NCBI GenBank assembly: GCA_029309925.1
Contig: JARKND010000001.1
Coordinates: 2,542,001 to 2,606,000 of the forward strand
Direction of reading: 5' to 3'
Source of the DNA: Fulvivirgaceae bacterium JP3-4
Lineage (GTDB): Bacteria > Bacteroidota > Bacteroidia > Cytophagales > Cyclobacteriaceae
Length of the DNA stretch: 64,000 nucleotides
Part shown: one piece after another, positions 1 through 7,908 of the stretch
How positions within the stretch are numbered: position 1 is the stretch's first letter
Layout of the letters: every line of letters starts with the position of its first letter
Notes under the pieces: model-generated
Told to the model about the DNA's origin: nothing
The model's database searches: none
The model's input: only the letters and a program-made list of their open reading frames with translations
Program-made: the position numbers and the translations under genes

Positions 1-413
1 GCCCGGGCACACTTCAGAAAGCACTGGCTGAGGATATCACTGCACGCGTCCATGGTGAAGATCAATTAAAGCGTGCGCAGGATACCACTTCGATTCTTTT
101 CGGAGCTTCATTCGAAGATTTCAAAAAACTTTCGGGAGAAGAAATTGAAGACGCCTTCGACCAGAGCATCACCTACAAGGTCCCAAAAGAATTGTTCTCA
201 AACCAGGTTGATCCAGTATCACTGCTCGGTGAGAAAACTGCGATTTACACATCAAAGGGAGAAGCGCGAAAAGCGATTCAGGGCAATGGCGTAAGTATCA
301 ACAAAGAAAAGATCAATCTTGAACGTAAGCTTGTTGCGGAGGACCTTCTGTACGGCAAATACATGCTCGCCCAAAAAGGAAAGAAGAATTATTTTCTGAT
401 CGTGGCGGAATAG
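1..413 (+). CDS. tyrS: Tyrosyl-tRNA synthetase, C-terminal part (truncated by window start)
   Basis: The open frame enters the window at base 3 and ends at TAG 411-413, leaving about 136 residues. The visible part is the end of the helical anticodon-binding region followed by an S4-type RNA-binding domain; the motif TSKGEARKAIQGNGVSIN and the ending YLLAQ/YMLAQKGKKNYFLIVAE-like tail are typical of bacterial TyrRS. The enzyme charges tRNA-Tyr in the cytoplasm. The catalytic HIGH and KMSKS motifs lie upstream of the window and cannot be checked. It converges on the minus-strand barrel gene at 628, with a terminator between them. Confidence 0.93.
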   Translation, partial: PGTLQKALAEDITARVHGEDQLKRAQDTTSILFGASFEDFKKLSGEEIEDAFDQSITYKVPKELFSNQVDPVSLLGEKTAIYTSKGEARKAIQGNGVSINKEKINLERKLVAEDLLYGKYMLAQKGKKNYFLIVAE

Positions 414-554
414 ATTCGGCTCTTGGTCGTCTCCAGCATATAAACTTATCTGATAGCAACGCTTTCTTCACCGCGGTGACGCGATGTGCGCTATGTTGCG
501 CGGTGAGTTCGTGCCGGGGAAATCAAGAGATCTCAATGCCAACCCAGGTTCCTC

Positions 555-601
555 AAAAAAAAAAGCTGCAAGTCGAAGCCCTACGCTCAGACTTGCAGCT
601 T
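555..601 (-). terminator. Intrinsic terminator after the minus-strand barrel gene
   Basis: The inverted repeat AAGCTGCAAGTC (563-574) and GACTTGCAGCTT (590-601) has 12 perfect pairs and a 15-base loop. It is flanked at 555-564 by ten A, which is a U-run on the minus strand. It lies 27 bases after the stop of the gene at 628. Further CTTGCAGC/CTTGCCGC words follow at 601-620, so the element sits in a small repeat-rich patch. Confidence 0.8.
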
Positions 602-627
602 GAAGCTTGCCGCTTGCAGCCTTCTCC

Positions 628-1251
628 CTACTTCCCTACTTTAAACAGCTTGTACCCAAGCGACACCTGAATCACCTGATTCTTTGCATTCGCTGTCTCA
701 TTGGTCGGTGCCTCCTTGTAGATCTTTGACAGTCCAAGGTTGTAACGCGCATCGATGGTGAGGCCGAATGGCAAATCCCAGCCCAATCCCAGTGCAGCAG
801 TCACATCACTTCCCTTCGCCCTGTTCTTAACATCCTGAACTGTATACGTGTTTGGAGCAGTCAGCACAGGGGCTTCAGCACTGTTCACAAAACCGAACTG
901 AGGGCCCGCCTGAATGTTAATACCGGCCACGGTATACAACTTCACGATGATCGGAATGTTCACGTATGAAAAGTTTGATTCATATTCCTGCGTATTGATC
1001 TTCACGGTAGAACCTTGCTGCGAGAAGATCACTTCAGGCTGGATCCCGATCTTCGTTGCCTTGATGAGCACGAACGCTCCACCGTGGAAGCCTGTTCTGT
1101 TCTTATAATTTTCCTGCGCTGATGCGTCCGTGTTGATCGTAGCGAAGTTAGGCCCCGCCTTGATACCTACGGCAAACTGCACCTGCGCCAGGGCTGAGTG
1201 TGAAGCGATGAACAACACACTTGCAACTGCCAGAAGAATTGTTTTTTTCAT
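628..1251 (-). CDS. Outer-membrane beta-barrel protein (PorT-like)
   Basis: A 207-residue protein with a signal peptide at about residues 1-22 (hydrophobic core then ALAQ). The mature part is made of alternating amphipathic strands and has the GIKAGPNFATI start and the GIQPEVIFSQQG and IPIIVKLY segments typical of the OMP_b-brl_2/PorT family common in Bacteroidota. It should sit in the outer membrane as a small 8-strand barrel. The substrate or partner cannot be told. It is 24 bases downstream of another barrel gene on the same strand (1276-1863), so the two may be co-transcribed; a terminator follows it. Confidence 0.8.
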   Translation of the reverse strand: MKKTILLAVASVLFIASHSALAQVQFAVGIKAGPNFATINTDASAQENYKNRTGFHGGAFVLIKATKIGIQPEVIFSQQGSTVKINTQEYESNFSYVNIPIIVKLYTVAGINIQAGPQFGFVNSAEAPVLTAPNTYTVQDVKNRAKGSDVTAALGLGWDLPFGLTIDARYNLGLSKIYKEAPTNETANAKNQVIQVSLGYKLFKVGK

Positions 1252-1275
1252 AAATCAATTTTTAGTTGTTGTCTT

Positions 1276-1863
1276 TTAGTTACGAAAATGATATCGAAAA
1301 CCTATGCTCGGACTAAAACTGTTGATTCCGAAATTGACGGATGTGCGATCACTTGCGTTGTTGTCATAGTTTGAGCTCGAGATCGACAACAGGCTGAATG
1401 AAAACTCACCGGCCCAGTGTTCATTAAAAAAGTAAGCAAATCCGGGCGCTGCATAAAATGTGATTCCTGTCGCGCGATAATTGACCGTGTTACCCGTCTC
1501 ATTCCTGGTCGATCCAAAAGAAAGTCCTGCAGTTCCAAAAAAGGCAAACTGCTCATTGGAAGTAAATTTGTAGAAACGGGCAAAAGGGCCAAGACCAAAT
1601 CCAAAGGTCTTTGATTGACCAGTTCCAATTCCACTGCGATAGCTGCTCAAAGAAACACTCGCCCCTATTACCAGATTGTCCTTGACAAAATATCCGAACG
1701 ATGGCGAAAGTTCGAAACCTGAATTGTCATTGTCATTCGATGTTCCGTAATTGTTTGATGAGATTGAAACACCCCCACCAAGCATCATATTGCCTGCCGA
1801 GGTTTGTGCTTTCGCAAAAAATGAAACTGAAACGAGTGTGATAATCACTAAAATTTTCTTCAT
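1276..1863 (-). CDS. Outer-membrane beta-barrel protein
   Basis: A 195-residue protein with a clear signal peptide (MKKILVIITLVSVSFFAKAQ, cut after AQ). It has short Gly/Ser/Asn-rich strands ending in an aromatic residue (IGFRYHFRN), the usual C-terminal beta-signal of outer-membrane barrels (OMP_b-brl type). The role is unknown; small porin-like or structural proteins of this type are frequent in Bacteroidota. A TAGTTTTG -7 element is found 24 bases upstream. The gene precedes the second barrel gene on the same strand by 24 bases. Confidence 0.75.
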   Translation of the reverse strand: MKKILVIITLVSVSFFAKAQTSAGNMMLGGGVSISSNNYGTSNDNDNSGFELSPSFGYFVKDNLVIGASVSLSSYRSGIGTGQSKTFGFGLGPFARFYKFTSNEQFAFFGTAGLSFGSTRNETGNTVNYRATGITFYAAPGFAYFFNEHWAGEFSFSLLSISSSNYDNNASDRTSVNFGINSFSPSIGFRYHFRN

Positions 1864-1886
1864 AAAATGGAGTTAATATTTGGTGC

Positions 1887-1894
1887 CAAAACTA
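1887..1894 (-). promoter_or_regulatory. Probable sigma-A -7 element for the barrel gene pair
   Basis: TAGTTTTG on the minus strand fits the Bacteroidota TAnnTTTG -7 consensus exactly and lies 24 bases before the ATG at 1863. No good TTTG -33 box is seen at the expected distance, so confidence is moderate. Confidence 0.4.
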
Positions 1895-1928
1895 TGTTAA
1901 CAGTTTCGTATAAAAAATGCGAATCATG

Positions 1929-3941
1929 TTAAGAAATCACGTCATCCAATAAGCCGTCATTTACCTCGTTAGGCAGCGTGACCCGCATAGCGGTGTTCAT
2001 CTCCATTTCACGCTTAATCGCAAACAATGCATTTTCGTTACGTGCCCAGGCTCTGCGTGCAAGGCCATTCGTTACATCGTAATGCAGCATCCGCGTCAGG
2101 TTCTCATCTGCCTGCCCACTTCCATCCAATACCATACCAAATCCTCCGTTAATTACTTCACCCCAGCCTACTCCACCACCATTATGGATTGAAACCCAGG
2201 TTGCACCGCGGAATGAATCACCAATCACGTTGTGGATCGCCATGTCAGCAGTGAAACGCGATCCATCGTAAATATTGGACGTTTCCCGATACGGACTGTC
2301 AGTGCCGGAGACATCGTGATGATCACGCCCTAACACAACCGGTCCGACCTCTTTTTTTCGAATGCTTTCGTTGAACGCCTTTGCGATTTCCATTCTGCCC
2401 AAAGCATCAGCATACAGGATGCGCGCTTTTGATCCGACAACAAGTCTGTTTTCTTTAGCCTGCTCAATCCAGCGAATGTTGTCAGACAACTGAGATTGAA
2501 TTTCATCAGGTGCGCTTTTTCTCATTCTCATCAGAACATCACGGGCAATAGCATCGGTGCGATCAAGGTCTTCCTGTTTGCCTGACGTACAAACCCATCT
2601 GAACGGACCGAATCCAAAGTCAAAACACATCGGCCCCATGATGTCCTGCACGTATGATGGATACCTGAAGTTGATGCCATCGGTGCTCATCACATCCGCG
2701 CCAGCGCGCGAGGCTTCCAGCAAGAAAGCATTTCCGTAGTCAAAAAAGTATGTTCCTTTTTCTGCATGCCTGTTGATCGCAGCCGCATGTCTTCGCAGCG
2801 ACTCCTGCACGAGCGACTTGAACCTGGCAGGATCGGTTGCCATCAGATCGTTGGCTTTCTCAAAAGAAATTCCAGCAGGGTAATACCCCCCAGCCCAAGG
2901 GTTGTGCAGCGATGTCTGATCCGAGCCAAGGTCGATCCTGATATTGTGCTGATCAAAAGCTTCCCACACCTCAACCACGTTGCCCTGAAAAGCAATTGAT
3001 ACGACCTCCCTGTCCTTCTGTGCTTTTTTCACACGGGAGATCAATTCAGCGATGTCCGCGATGATCTCATCCACCCAACCCTGCTCGTGACGTTTACGGG
3101 CAGCCTTTGAATTGACTTCAGCAGTAACCGAAATACATCCTGCAATTTTCGCAGCTTTTGGCTGAGCACCACTCATTCCACCAAGCCCTGACGATACGAA
3201 CAATTTGCCTGCGAGGCTTCCGTCTTTGCTGATCCGTCTTCCTGCATTAAGGATCGTAATCGTTGTGCCATGCACGATTCCCTGAGGACCAATGTACATA
3301 TACGATCCGGCCGTCATCTGACCATATTGGGTCACGCCAAGTGCATTGAATTTTTCCCAGTCGTCCTGCTTCGAATAATTGGGGATCATCATTCCGTTGG
3401 TGACGACAACACGAGGTGAGTTCTTCGAAGATGGAAACATTCCCATGGGATGACCCGAGTACATATGCAGTGTTTGCTCATCGGTGATTTCAGCGAGGTA
3501 TTTCATGGTAAGCAGGTACTGCGCCCAGTTCTGAAACACCGCTCCGTTTCCGCCATAGGTAATCAGTTCATGTGGATGCTGTGCGACTGCAGGATCGAGA
3601 TTGTTCTGAATCATCAGCATAATCGCTGCAGCCTGAAGACTCTTTGCAGGGTAGTGGTCAAGAGGTCGCGCATGCATCGCATACGCGGGACGGAACCGGT
3701 ACATATAGATGCGTCCAAAGGCATTCAGTTCATTGGCAAACTCCTTTGCAAGAATTGCATGATGCTTCGATGGAAAGTAGCGCAGCGCATTTCGGATTGC
3801 AAGTTTTTTTTCTTCTTTCGAAAGAATGTCTTTGCGCTTCGGTGCGTGGCTTACCGAAGGATCAAATGCCGGCATTTCCGGCAACTCATCCGGAATCCCC
3901 CGAAGGATCTGTTCCTGAAAAGACAATTGCGTAGCGATCAT
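1929..3941 (-). CDS. hutU: Urocanate hydratase
   Basis: A 670-residue cytoplasmic enzyme that hydrates urocanate to imidazolonepropionate in histidine breakdown, using tightly bound NAD+. Family motifs include YGGNGAVFQNW, QYGQMTAGSYMYIGPQG, the glycine-rich GLGGMSGAQPKAAKIAG and the FGFGPFRWVCTSG segment holding the conserved cysteine. The length is that of the long, eukaryote-like form (about 670 residues), not the shorter form of about 555 residues known from Pseudomonas. Its ATG overlaps the stop of the patatin gene by 4 bases (ATGA), so translation is probably coupled. No hutH, hutI or hutG is nearby. Confidence 0.95.
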   Translation of the reverse strand: MIATQLSFQEQILRGIPDELPEMPAFDPSVSHAPKRKDILSKEEKKLAIRNALRYFPSKHHAILAKEFANELNAFGRIYMYRFRPAYAMHARPLDHYPAKSLQAAAIMLMIQNNLDPAVAQHPHELITYGGNGAVFQNWAQYLLTMKYLAEITDEQTLHMYSGHPMGMFPSSKNSPRVVVTNGMMIPNYSKQDDWEKFNALGVTQYGQMTAGSYMYIGPQGIVHGTTITILNAGRRISKDGSLAGKLFVSSGLGGMSGAQPKAAKIAGCISVTAEVNSKAARKRHEQGWVDEIIADIAELISRVKKAQKDREVVSIAFQGNVVEVWEAFDQHNIRIDLGSDQTSLHNPWAGGYYPAGISFEKANDLMATDPARFKSLVQESLRRHAAAINRHAEKGTYFFDYGNAFLLEASRAGADVMSTDGINFRYPSYVQDIMGPMCFDFGFGPFRWVCTSGKQEDLDRTDAIARDVLMRMRKSAPDEIQSQLSDNIRWIEQAKENRLVVGSKARILYADALGRMEIAKAFNESIRKKEVGPVVLGRDHHDVSGTDSPYRETSNIYDGSRFTADMAIHNVIGDSFRGATWVSIHNGGGVGWGEVINGGFGMVLDGSGQADENLTRMLHYDVTNGLARRAWARNENALFAIKREMEMNTAMRVTLPNEVNDGLLDDVIS

Positions 3942-4693
3942 AACGTAAACTGTTCTGCTGAAAAATTTTCCTTTGTGTATTGATATCCGATGTTGAAAAT
4001 CTCCTCAGCCTTTCCGACATCAAAGCCACTGAATCTTCCCACGTCAGGCGGCTCGATGAGAATGTTGCAAAGACTTTTGCTGATCGTTGTGTTTCCGTTG
4101 ATCGCCATCAGCAGGCTGCGTTCGATCACTGTTCTGAAATTTTTCAGGTCCGCATCCGCGCGAATAAAATTGCAATGCGAGCCGACAATGAAATCACATT
4201 TATCCTGTATCGCCTTTACCGGAAGATTGTCGAGCACGCCACCATCAACGTAAAATCCTCCGTTGAATTCAACCGGATTAAAGACAGCCGGCACGCAGCA
4301 CGATGCCAGGATCGGAGTGATCAGTTCTCCTTGTGTAAAATATTCGATCTTTCCCTTCCGCATCTCCGTTGCCGCAATCACAACCGGAATCTTCAACGCA
4401 GAGAAATCATTTTCCGGGATGAATTTCAGAAACAGGTTTCTCAGACCATCGAGCTTCAGCAGCCCCTTCCAGCTCCACGCCAGACGAAGCGATCGCGCAA
4501 AGCTCGTAGATTTGATCATTTCCATGATCTCGTCCGGTTTGTACCCGTAGCTGTACAGGCAACCTGTTACGGACCCGGCACTCGTAGCTGAGATGTAATC
4601 GAATCTCACGTTAATTTCCTCCAGCGCCTTGATCACACCCAGATGACAAATTCCCCGCGCGCCCCCTCCCGACAAAACAAGCCCTTTCTTCAT
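3938..4693 (-). CDS. Patatin-like phospholipase
   Basis: A 251-residue protein of the bacterial patatin (RssA/YlbK) type, a Ser-Asp lipid acyl hydrolase. The oxyanion-hole loop GGGARG is at residues 9-14, the nucleophile is probably Ser38 in ATSAG, and the catalytic Asp150 lies in VDGGVLDN. The usual nucleophile elbow is GxSxG; here the first glycine is alanine. No signal peptide is seen, so the protein is probably cytoplasmic or membrane-associated. It lies 9 bases after the MBL gene and overlaps hutU by 4 bases, forming a three-gene operon. Confidence 0.85.
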   Translation of the reverse strand: MKKGLVLSGGGARGICHLGVIKALEEINVRFDYISATSAGSVTGCLYSYGYKPDEIMEMIKSTSFARSLRLAWSWKGLLKLDGLRNLFLKFIPENDFSALKIPVVIAATEMRKGKIEYFTQGELITPILASCCVPAVFNPVEFNGGFYVDGGVLDNLPVKAIQDKCDFIVGSHCNFIRADADLKNFRTVIERSLLMAINGNTTISKSLCNILIEPPDVGRFSGFDVGKAEEIFNIGYQYTKENFSAEQFTL

Positions 4694-4702
4694 GTGCGAT
4701 TC

Positions 4703-5536
4703 TTATATTTCCGTCAGCTTAAATGTTTTGTCTGCGCGAATGCCCTTGTCGGTGCGCACAAGTGTGCAGCACTCATTCACAGGATCGTGTTCGAAAAACA
4801 AGATATAGTTATTGTCAACGGCTTCGTTTAAAAATTTTTCTTTCTCTTCCAGCGTAAGCAAAGGGCGCGTGTCGTATGCCATCACATAGGGCATTGGCAA
4901 GTGAGCTACCGAAGGCAACAGGTCTGCCATGTAGCAAACGGTTTTTCCTTTGTATTTGATCTTTGGCACCATCATCTGATCGGTATGGCCTGACGAAAAA
5001 AGTATGTCGAACTGGGCGAAAGGAGATTTTCCCTCAGAGACAAATTCCAGGTGGCCACTTTCCTGCATCGGCAGGATATTTTCCTTCAGAAAGCTTGCCT
5101 TCTCGCGTGCATTGGGTTTCACAGCCAGGTTCCAATGGCCTTCATTCGACCAGTACCTGGCGTTCTTAAATGTCAGTTTCAGTTTATCATTTTCGCGCTT
5201 CACTCCTCCACCGCAATGATCGAAGTGAAGATGCGTCAGGAACATGTCGGTGACATCATCCGGAGAAAAGCCGGCCTTGCGCAGAGACGGGATCAGGCTG
5301 TCAGTTCCGTTGAGATAGTAATGGCTGAAGAATTTCGCATCCTGCTTGTCGCCCAGACCGTTGTCAATCAGGATCAGTTTGTTACCATCCTCGATGAGGA
5401 GGCATCGCATGGCCCAGTTGCAGAGGTTATTTTCGTCAGGCCGATTGAGCTTTTGCCAGATCGATTTTGGGACCACGCCAAACATGGCACCGCCATCGAG
5501 TCTAAAATTTCCGGTATTAATCACATGAAGTTTCAT
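4703..5536 (-). CDS. MBL-fold metallo-hydrolase
   Basis: A 277-residue metallo-beta-lactamase-fold hydrolase. The zinc motif HLHFDHCGG is at about residues 102-110 (His102, His104, Asp106, His107), and later His (SGHTDQ) and Asp (YMADLLP) ligands are present. The overall layout resembles lactonase-like MBL proteins, but the substrate cannot be read from the sequence. I chose the ATG at 5536 because the family fold begins at MKLHVINTGNFRLDGG; an in-frame ATG at 5569 is possible, since a TAACTTTC promoter-like box lies at 5592-5599. It is the first gene of the patatin-hutU operon. Confidence 0.82.
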   Translation of the reverse strand: MKLHVINTGNFRLDGGAMFGVVPKSIWQKLNRPDENNLCNWAMRCLLIEDGNKLILIDNGLGDKQDAKFFSHYYLNGTDSLIPSLRKAGFSPDDVTDMFLTHLHFDHCGGGVKRENDKLKLTFKNARYWSNEGHWNLAVKPNAREKASFLKENILPMQESGHLEFVSEGKSPFAQFDILFSSGHTDQMMVPKIKYKGKTVCYMADLLPSVAHLPMPYVMAYDTRPLLTLEEKEKFLNEAVDNNYILFFEHDPVNECCTLVRTDKGIRADKTFKLTEI

Positions 5537-5617
5537 GCAGGCTTGTTGTTTACCATCACGATCCGTCATCACACCCGAATCGTTCAGATCGGAAAGTTAG
5601 TAGGTTTTGAATGACAT

Positions 5618-5643
5618 AAAAAAAGCCGCTCTATGCAGCGGCC
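5618..5643 (-). terminator. Intrinsic terminator after accA
   Basis: The stem GCCGCT (5625-5630) with AGCGGC (5637-5642) is followed on the minus strand by a U-run (A at 5618-5624). It lies just after the accA stop and separates accA from the MBL operon. Confidence 0.75.
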
Positions 5644-5665
5644 TTCAGAAGATTGTCCGATAAAA

Positions 5666-6616
5666 TTACTCCTGCACAACACCCATACGGCAGAATTTAT
5701 CAATGCGTTGCTGAATACGATCCTCTGGAGAAAGTTTCTCAAGCTCTCCTGTCAGCGACATGATGACTTTCTTAATTTCTGTCGACATCCATTTCATATC
5801 TGTATGCGCGCCACCGAGTGGTTCTTTAATAATGCCATCGATCAGTTTCTGTTCGAGCATGTCTTTACCAGTTAGTTTGAGTACTTCGGCAGCCTGTTCT
5901 TTATAATCCCAGCTTCTCCACAGAATTGACGAGCATGATTCCGGTGAAATAACAGAGTACCATGTATTTTCGAGCATCAGCACGCGGTCACCAATAGCAA
6001 TTCCCAAAGCACCGCCTGATGCGCCTTCTCCAATTACGATACAAATCACTGGAACCTTCAGCATGAACATCTCCTTGAGGTTTCGGGCAATCGCTTCCCC
6101 CTGCCCACGTTCTTCGGCCTCAAGTCCCGGAAACGCACCTGGAGTATCGATGAAGGTGACAATCGGCTTGTTGAACTTCTCTGCAAGCTTCATCAGACGC
6201 AAAGCCTTGCGATAGCCCTCCGGATTTGCCATACCGAAATTGCGAAGCTGACGTTGCTTGGTATTTCTTCCCTTCTGCTGACCGATCAGCATAAACGTTT
6301 TTCCATCGATCGAGCCGAAACCACCTACCATCGCCTTGTCATCAGAGACATTCCGGTCGCCATGAAGTTCGATGAAGTCGGAAGTGATTTCGTAGATATA
6401 ATCAAGTGTATAAGGCCGGTCGGGATGACGAGAGAGTTGGACGCGTTGCCAGCCAGTAAGATTTTCGAATGTTTCTTTCTTGAGTTCGTGGATCTTCTTT
6501 TCTAACGCCTTGACTGCTGCCTGCACTTCCTTGTCGCTGTCGCTGGCAAGGTGCTTCATGTCTTCAAGCTTGCTTTCCAGCTCGGCAATAGGTTTCTCAA
6601 AATCTAAAAGACTCAT
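5666..6616 (-). CDS. accA: Acetyl-CoA carboxylase carboxyltransferase, alpha subunit
   Basis: A 316-residue protein, the usual length of bacterial AccA (about 319). It transfers the carboxyl group from carboxybiotin to acetyl-CoA, giving malonyl-CoA, the first committed step of fatty acid synthesis, together with AccD. Family segments seen include [60 protein letters not shown] and [19 protein letters not shown]. It starts [23 protein letters not shown] -7 box is 22 bases before the start and a terminator follows, so it is probably a single-gene unit. Confidence 0.97.
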   Translation of the reverse strand: MSLLDFEKPIAELESKLEDMKHLASDSDKEVQAAVKALEKKIHELKKETFENLTGWQRVQLSRHPDRPYTLDYIYEITSDFIELHGDRNVSDDKAMVGGFGSIDGKTFMLIGQQKGRNTKQRQLRNFGMANPEGYRKALRLMKLAEKFNKPIVTFIDTPGAFPGLEAEERGQGEAIARNLKEMFMLKVPVICIVIGEGASGGALGIAIGDRVLMLENTWYSVISPESCSSILWRSWDYKEQAAEVLKLTGKDMLEQKLIDGIIKEPLGGAHTDMKWMSTEIKKVIMSLTGELEKLSPEDRIQQRIDKFCRMGVVQE

Positions 6617-6637
6617 GGGCTCTGGTTAAATCCAGCA

Positions 6638-6645
6638 CAAAAATA
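6638..6645 (-). promoter_or_regulatory. Probable accA promoter, -7 element
   Basis: TATTTTTG on the minus strand matches TAnnTTTG and lies 22 bases before the accA ATG. The -33 region is not convincing. Confidence 0.45.
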
Positions 6646-6695
6646 AGAGAATTTCGAAATTGTGGAATTTCTGATTGGAAAAGGCAAGTTTTGGC

Positions 6696-7055
6696 TTATT
6701 TCAGGAATTCCTGAACCTTGTGCATCAACGCTGCGCTATTAAAAGGCTTTTCCAGAAAATCGTCCGCGCCAGCGCCCCGAGCCAGAGGTTCAATGCCAGG
6801 TGTTGCCGAAAGCATAATAACGGGAATCTTACGGGTAGCATCCTGCGACTTCAGATACTTACATATTTCAAGGCCATCATTTCCAAGCAGATGTTTGTCG
6901 AGCAGGAACAGGTCCGGCCAGCTTTCGCGTTTGGTGAGCACAGATTTTCCATCAGGCGAGATTTCGATTTCAAATCCGGCTTTATGGAAAATCAGTTTCA
7001 TGATTTCCTGCACGCTCTCATCGTCTTCAATAATGAAAATCTTCTTGGGCTTCAT
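6696..7055 (-). CDS. Stand-alone response regulator receiver protein
   Basis: A 119-residue single CheY-like receiver domain with no output domain. The acidic pair is Asp11/Asp12, the phosphoacceptor is Asp53 (LFLLDKHL), the switch Ser83 is in MLSA and Lys103 is in LEKPF. It would carry phosphate from an unknown histidine kinase, or act by protein contact. The ATG at 7055 is preferred over the TTG at 7073 because the fold begins MKPKKIFIIEDD and AGGAG lies just before it. A candidate minus-strand RNA ends about 50 bases upstream. Confidence 0.88.
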   Translation of the reverse strand: MKPKKIFIIEDDESVQEIMKLIFHKAGFEIEISPDGKSVLTKRESWPDLFLLDKHLLGNDGLEICKYLKSQDATRKIPVIMLSATPGIEPLARGAGADDFLEKPFNSAALMHKVQEFLK

Positions 7056-7102
7056 CGCTCCTGACCTGATCAATGATTGTTAATGTTTTGTTATTACTTC
7101 GC

Positions 7103-7267
7103 AAATAAAAGCAGCTACGTCCGTCTAACGTAACTGCTTTGTTAAGCGATGGCATTCTTAGGAGTTCCCTTTGGGTAAGAATGTTCGCCCTTGAATTCCA
7201 AAAAAGGCGGATTCAAGAGAAGCAAGTTAGCGACAGAACGCCCGATGTCAGAAAGGAACAGGCGACT
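7103..7267 (-). ncRNA. Candidate structured small RNA with its own promoter and terminator
   Basis: Three hairpins follow each other. On + coordinates they are CTTGAATTCC (7190-7199) with GGATTCAAG (7209-7217, one bulge), CATTCTTA (7153-7160) with TAAGAATG (7176-7183), and AAAGCAGCTACG (7108-7119) with CGTAACTGCTTT (7129-7140). In the last one the only non-matching pair is U-G on the minus strand but C-A on the plus strand, and a U-rich run (7103-7111) follows on the minus strand, so the RNA should be minus and end there. A TATTTTTG -7 box at 7274-7281 would start an RNA of about 165 bases. It might be a 6S-like or other regulatory RNA, or a leader of the response regulator gene; the family is not recognised. 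Confidence 0.45.
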
Positions 7268-7273
7268 TTTATT

Positions 7274-7281
7274 CAAAAATA
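7274..7281 (-). promoter_or_regulatory. Possible -7 element for the candidate RNA
   Basis: TATTTTTG on the minus strand fits TAnnTTTG and sits just before the hairpin series. No clear TTTG -33 box is visible. Confidence 0.3.
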
Positions 7282-7510
7282 TTTTGAGATGTTTTTAATA
7301 CAGGAGCTTATCATAAAAGAGAAAACACACTTTCCAGCAAATCGGAGGCCCTGTAAAATTTTATGCCCGGTTGAACAGAATCGGGTTATTGCCGGTTGAA
7401 CTTCGAAATCAGCTACCATATACTGTAAATCAGCGCTTAATACGGTTTTTTTTAGTCTCTAATACGATGCTGGCATAAATTTTTTACAACGGTCCGCATA
7501 CATGATCTGA
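7282..7510. other. AT-rich intergenic stretch, no gene seen
   Basis: Together with the RNA region before it, the sequence between 7056 and 7510 has no protein gene I can support. The 86-codon frame at 7139-7399 crosses the hairpins and has no family features. Confidence 0.5.
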
Positions 7511-7852
7511 ATGAAAACCGATAAAAAGGAAATTCTACGCGAGCTTCTCCTCAGCGAAAACCGCGGATTTGTTTTAAGCATTAAACTTTCCGGCCAGTCT
7601 CAGCCCATCAAAACTGCGGTAAAGGCTGTCGATCACAACAAGATCGTGCTTGAATCAACCTGCATTTTCGGACATCCGCTTGACCGCACAGTCGTTACAC
7701 TGCTGGACATTGAGTGGGTAAAGCGCTACAAGGTTTTGTACAATAGCCCCGTCTATGAAAGCATCCGTCTGATCAAAGATAACATTCGCGTGATGCGCAA
7801 TCGGATCGGAATTATTGCAGACCATCAACCGCAACAACAACAGTATCTATAA
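7511..7852 (+). CDS. Hypothetical protein
   Basis: A 113-residue soluble protein, not recognised. It has a charged N-terminal helix (MKTDKKEILRELLL), then a beta-rich part (FVLSIKLSGQ, AVKAVDHNKIVLES) that looks like a small barrel of the Sm/PilZ kind, then a helix ending in QPQQQQYL. The central alternation of strands suggests a nucleic-acid- or ligand-binding fold, but that is only inference. It stands alone, with a strong terminator 9 bases after the stop. Confidence 0.6.
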   Translation: MKTDKKEILRELLLSENRGFVLSIKLSGQSQPIKTAVKAVDHNKIVLESTCIFGHPLDRTVVTLLDIEWVKRYKVLYNSPVYESIRLIKDNIRVMRNRIGIIADHQPQQQQYL

Positions 7853-7860
7853 ACAAAAAG

Positions 7861-7884
7861 AAAGGCCCCGTAAGGCCTTTTTTT
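7861..7884 (+). terminator. Intrinsic terminator
   Basis: AAAGGCC (7861-7867) pairs with GGCCTTT (7874-7880), followed by a T-run to 7884. It ends the gene at 7511-7852. Confidence 0.88.
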
Positions 7885-7908
7885 ATTCCTGTTGTCTACT
7901 CCTTAGAT

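Noticed and set aside
3450-3983. 177-codon plus-strand frame opposite hutU
   Set aside because: It is a shadow of a well-conserved enzyme gene and has a composition unlike a folded protein.
7139-7399. Plus-strand frame of 86 codons in the gap before 7511
   Set aside because: It runs through the hairpins of the candidate RNA, has no family features and no plausible start signal.
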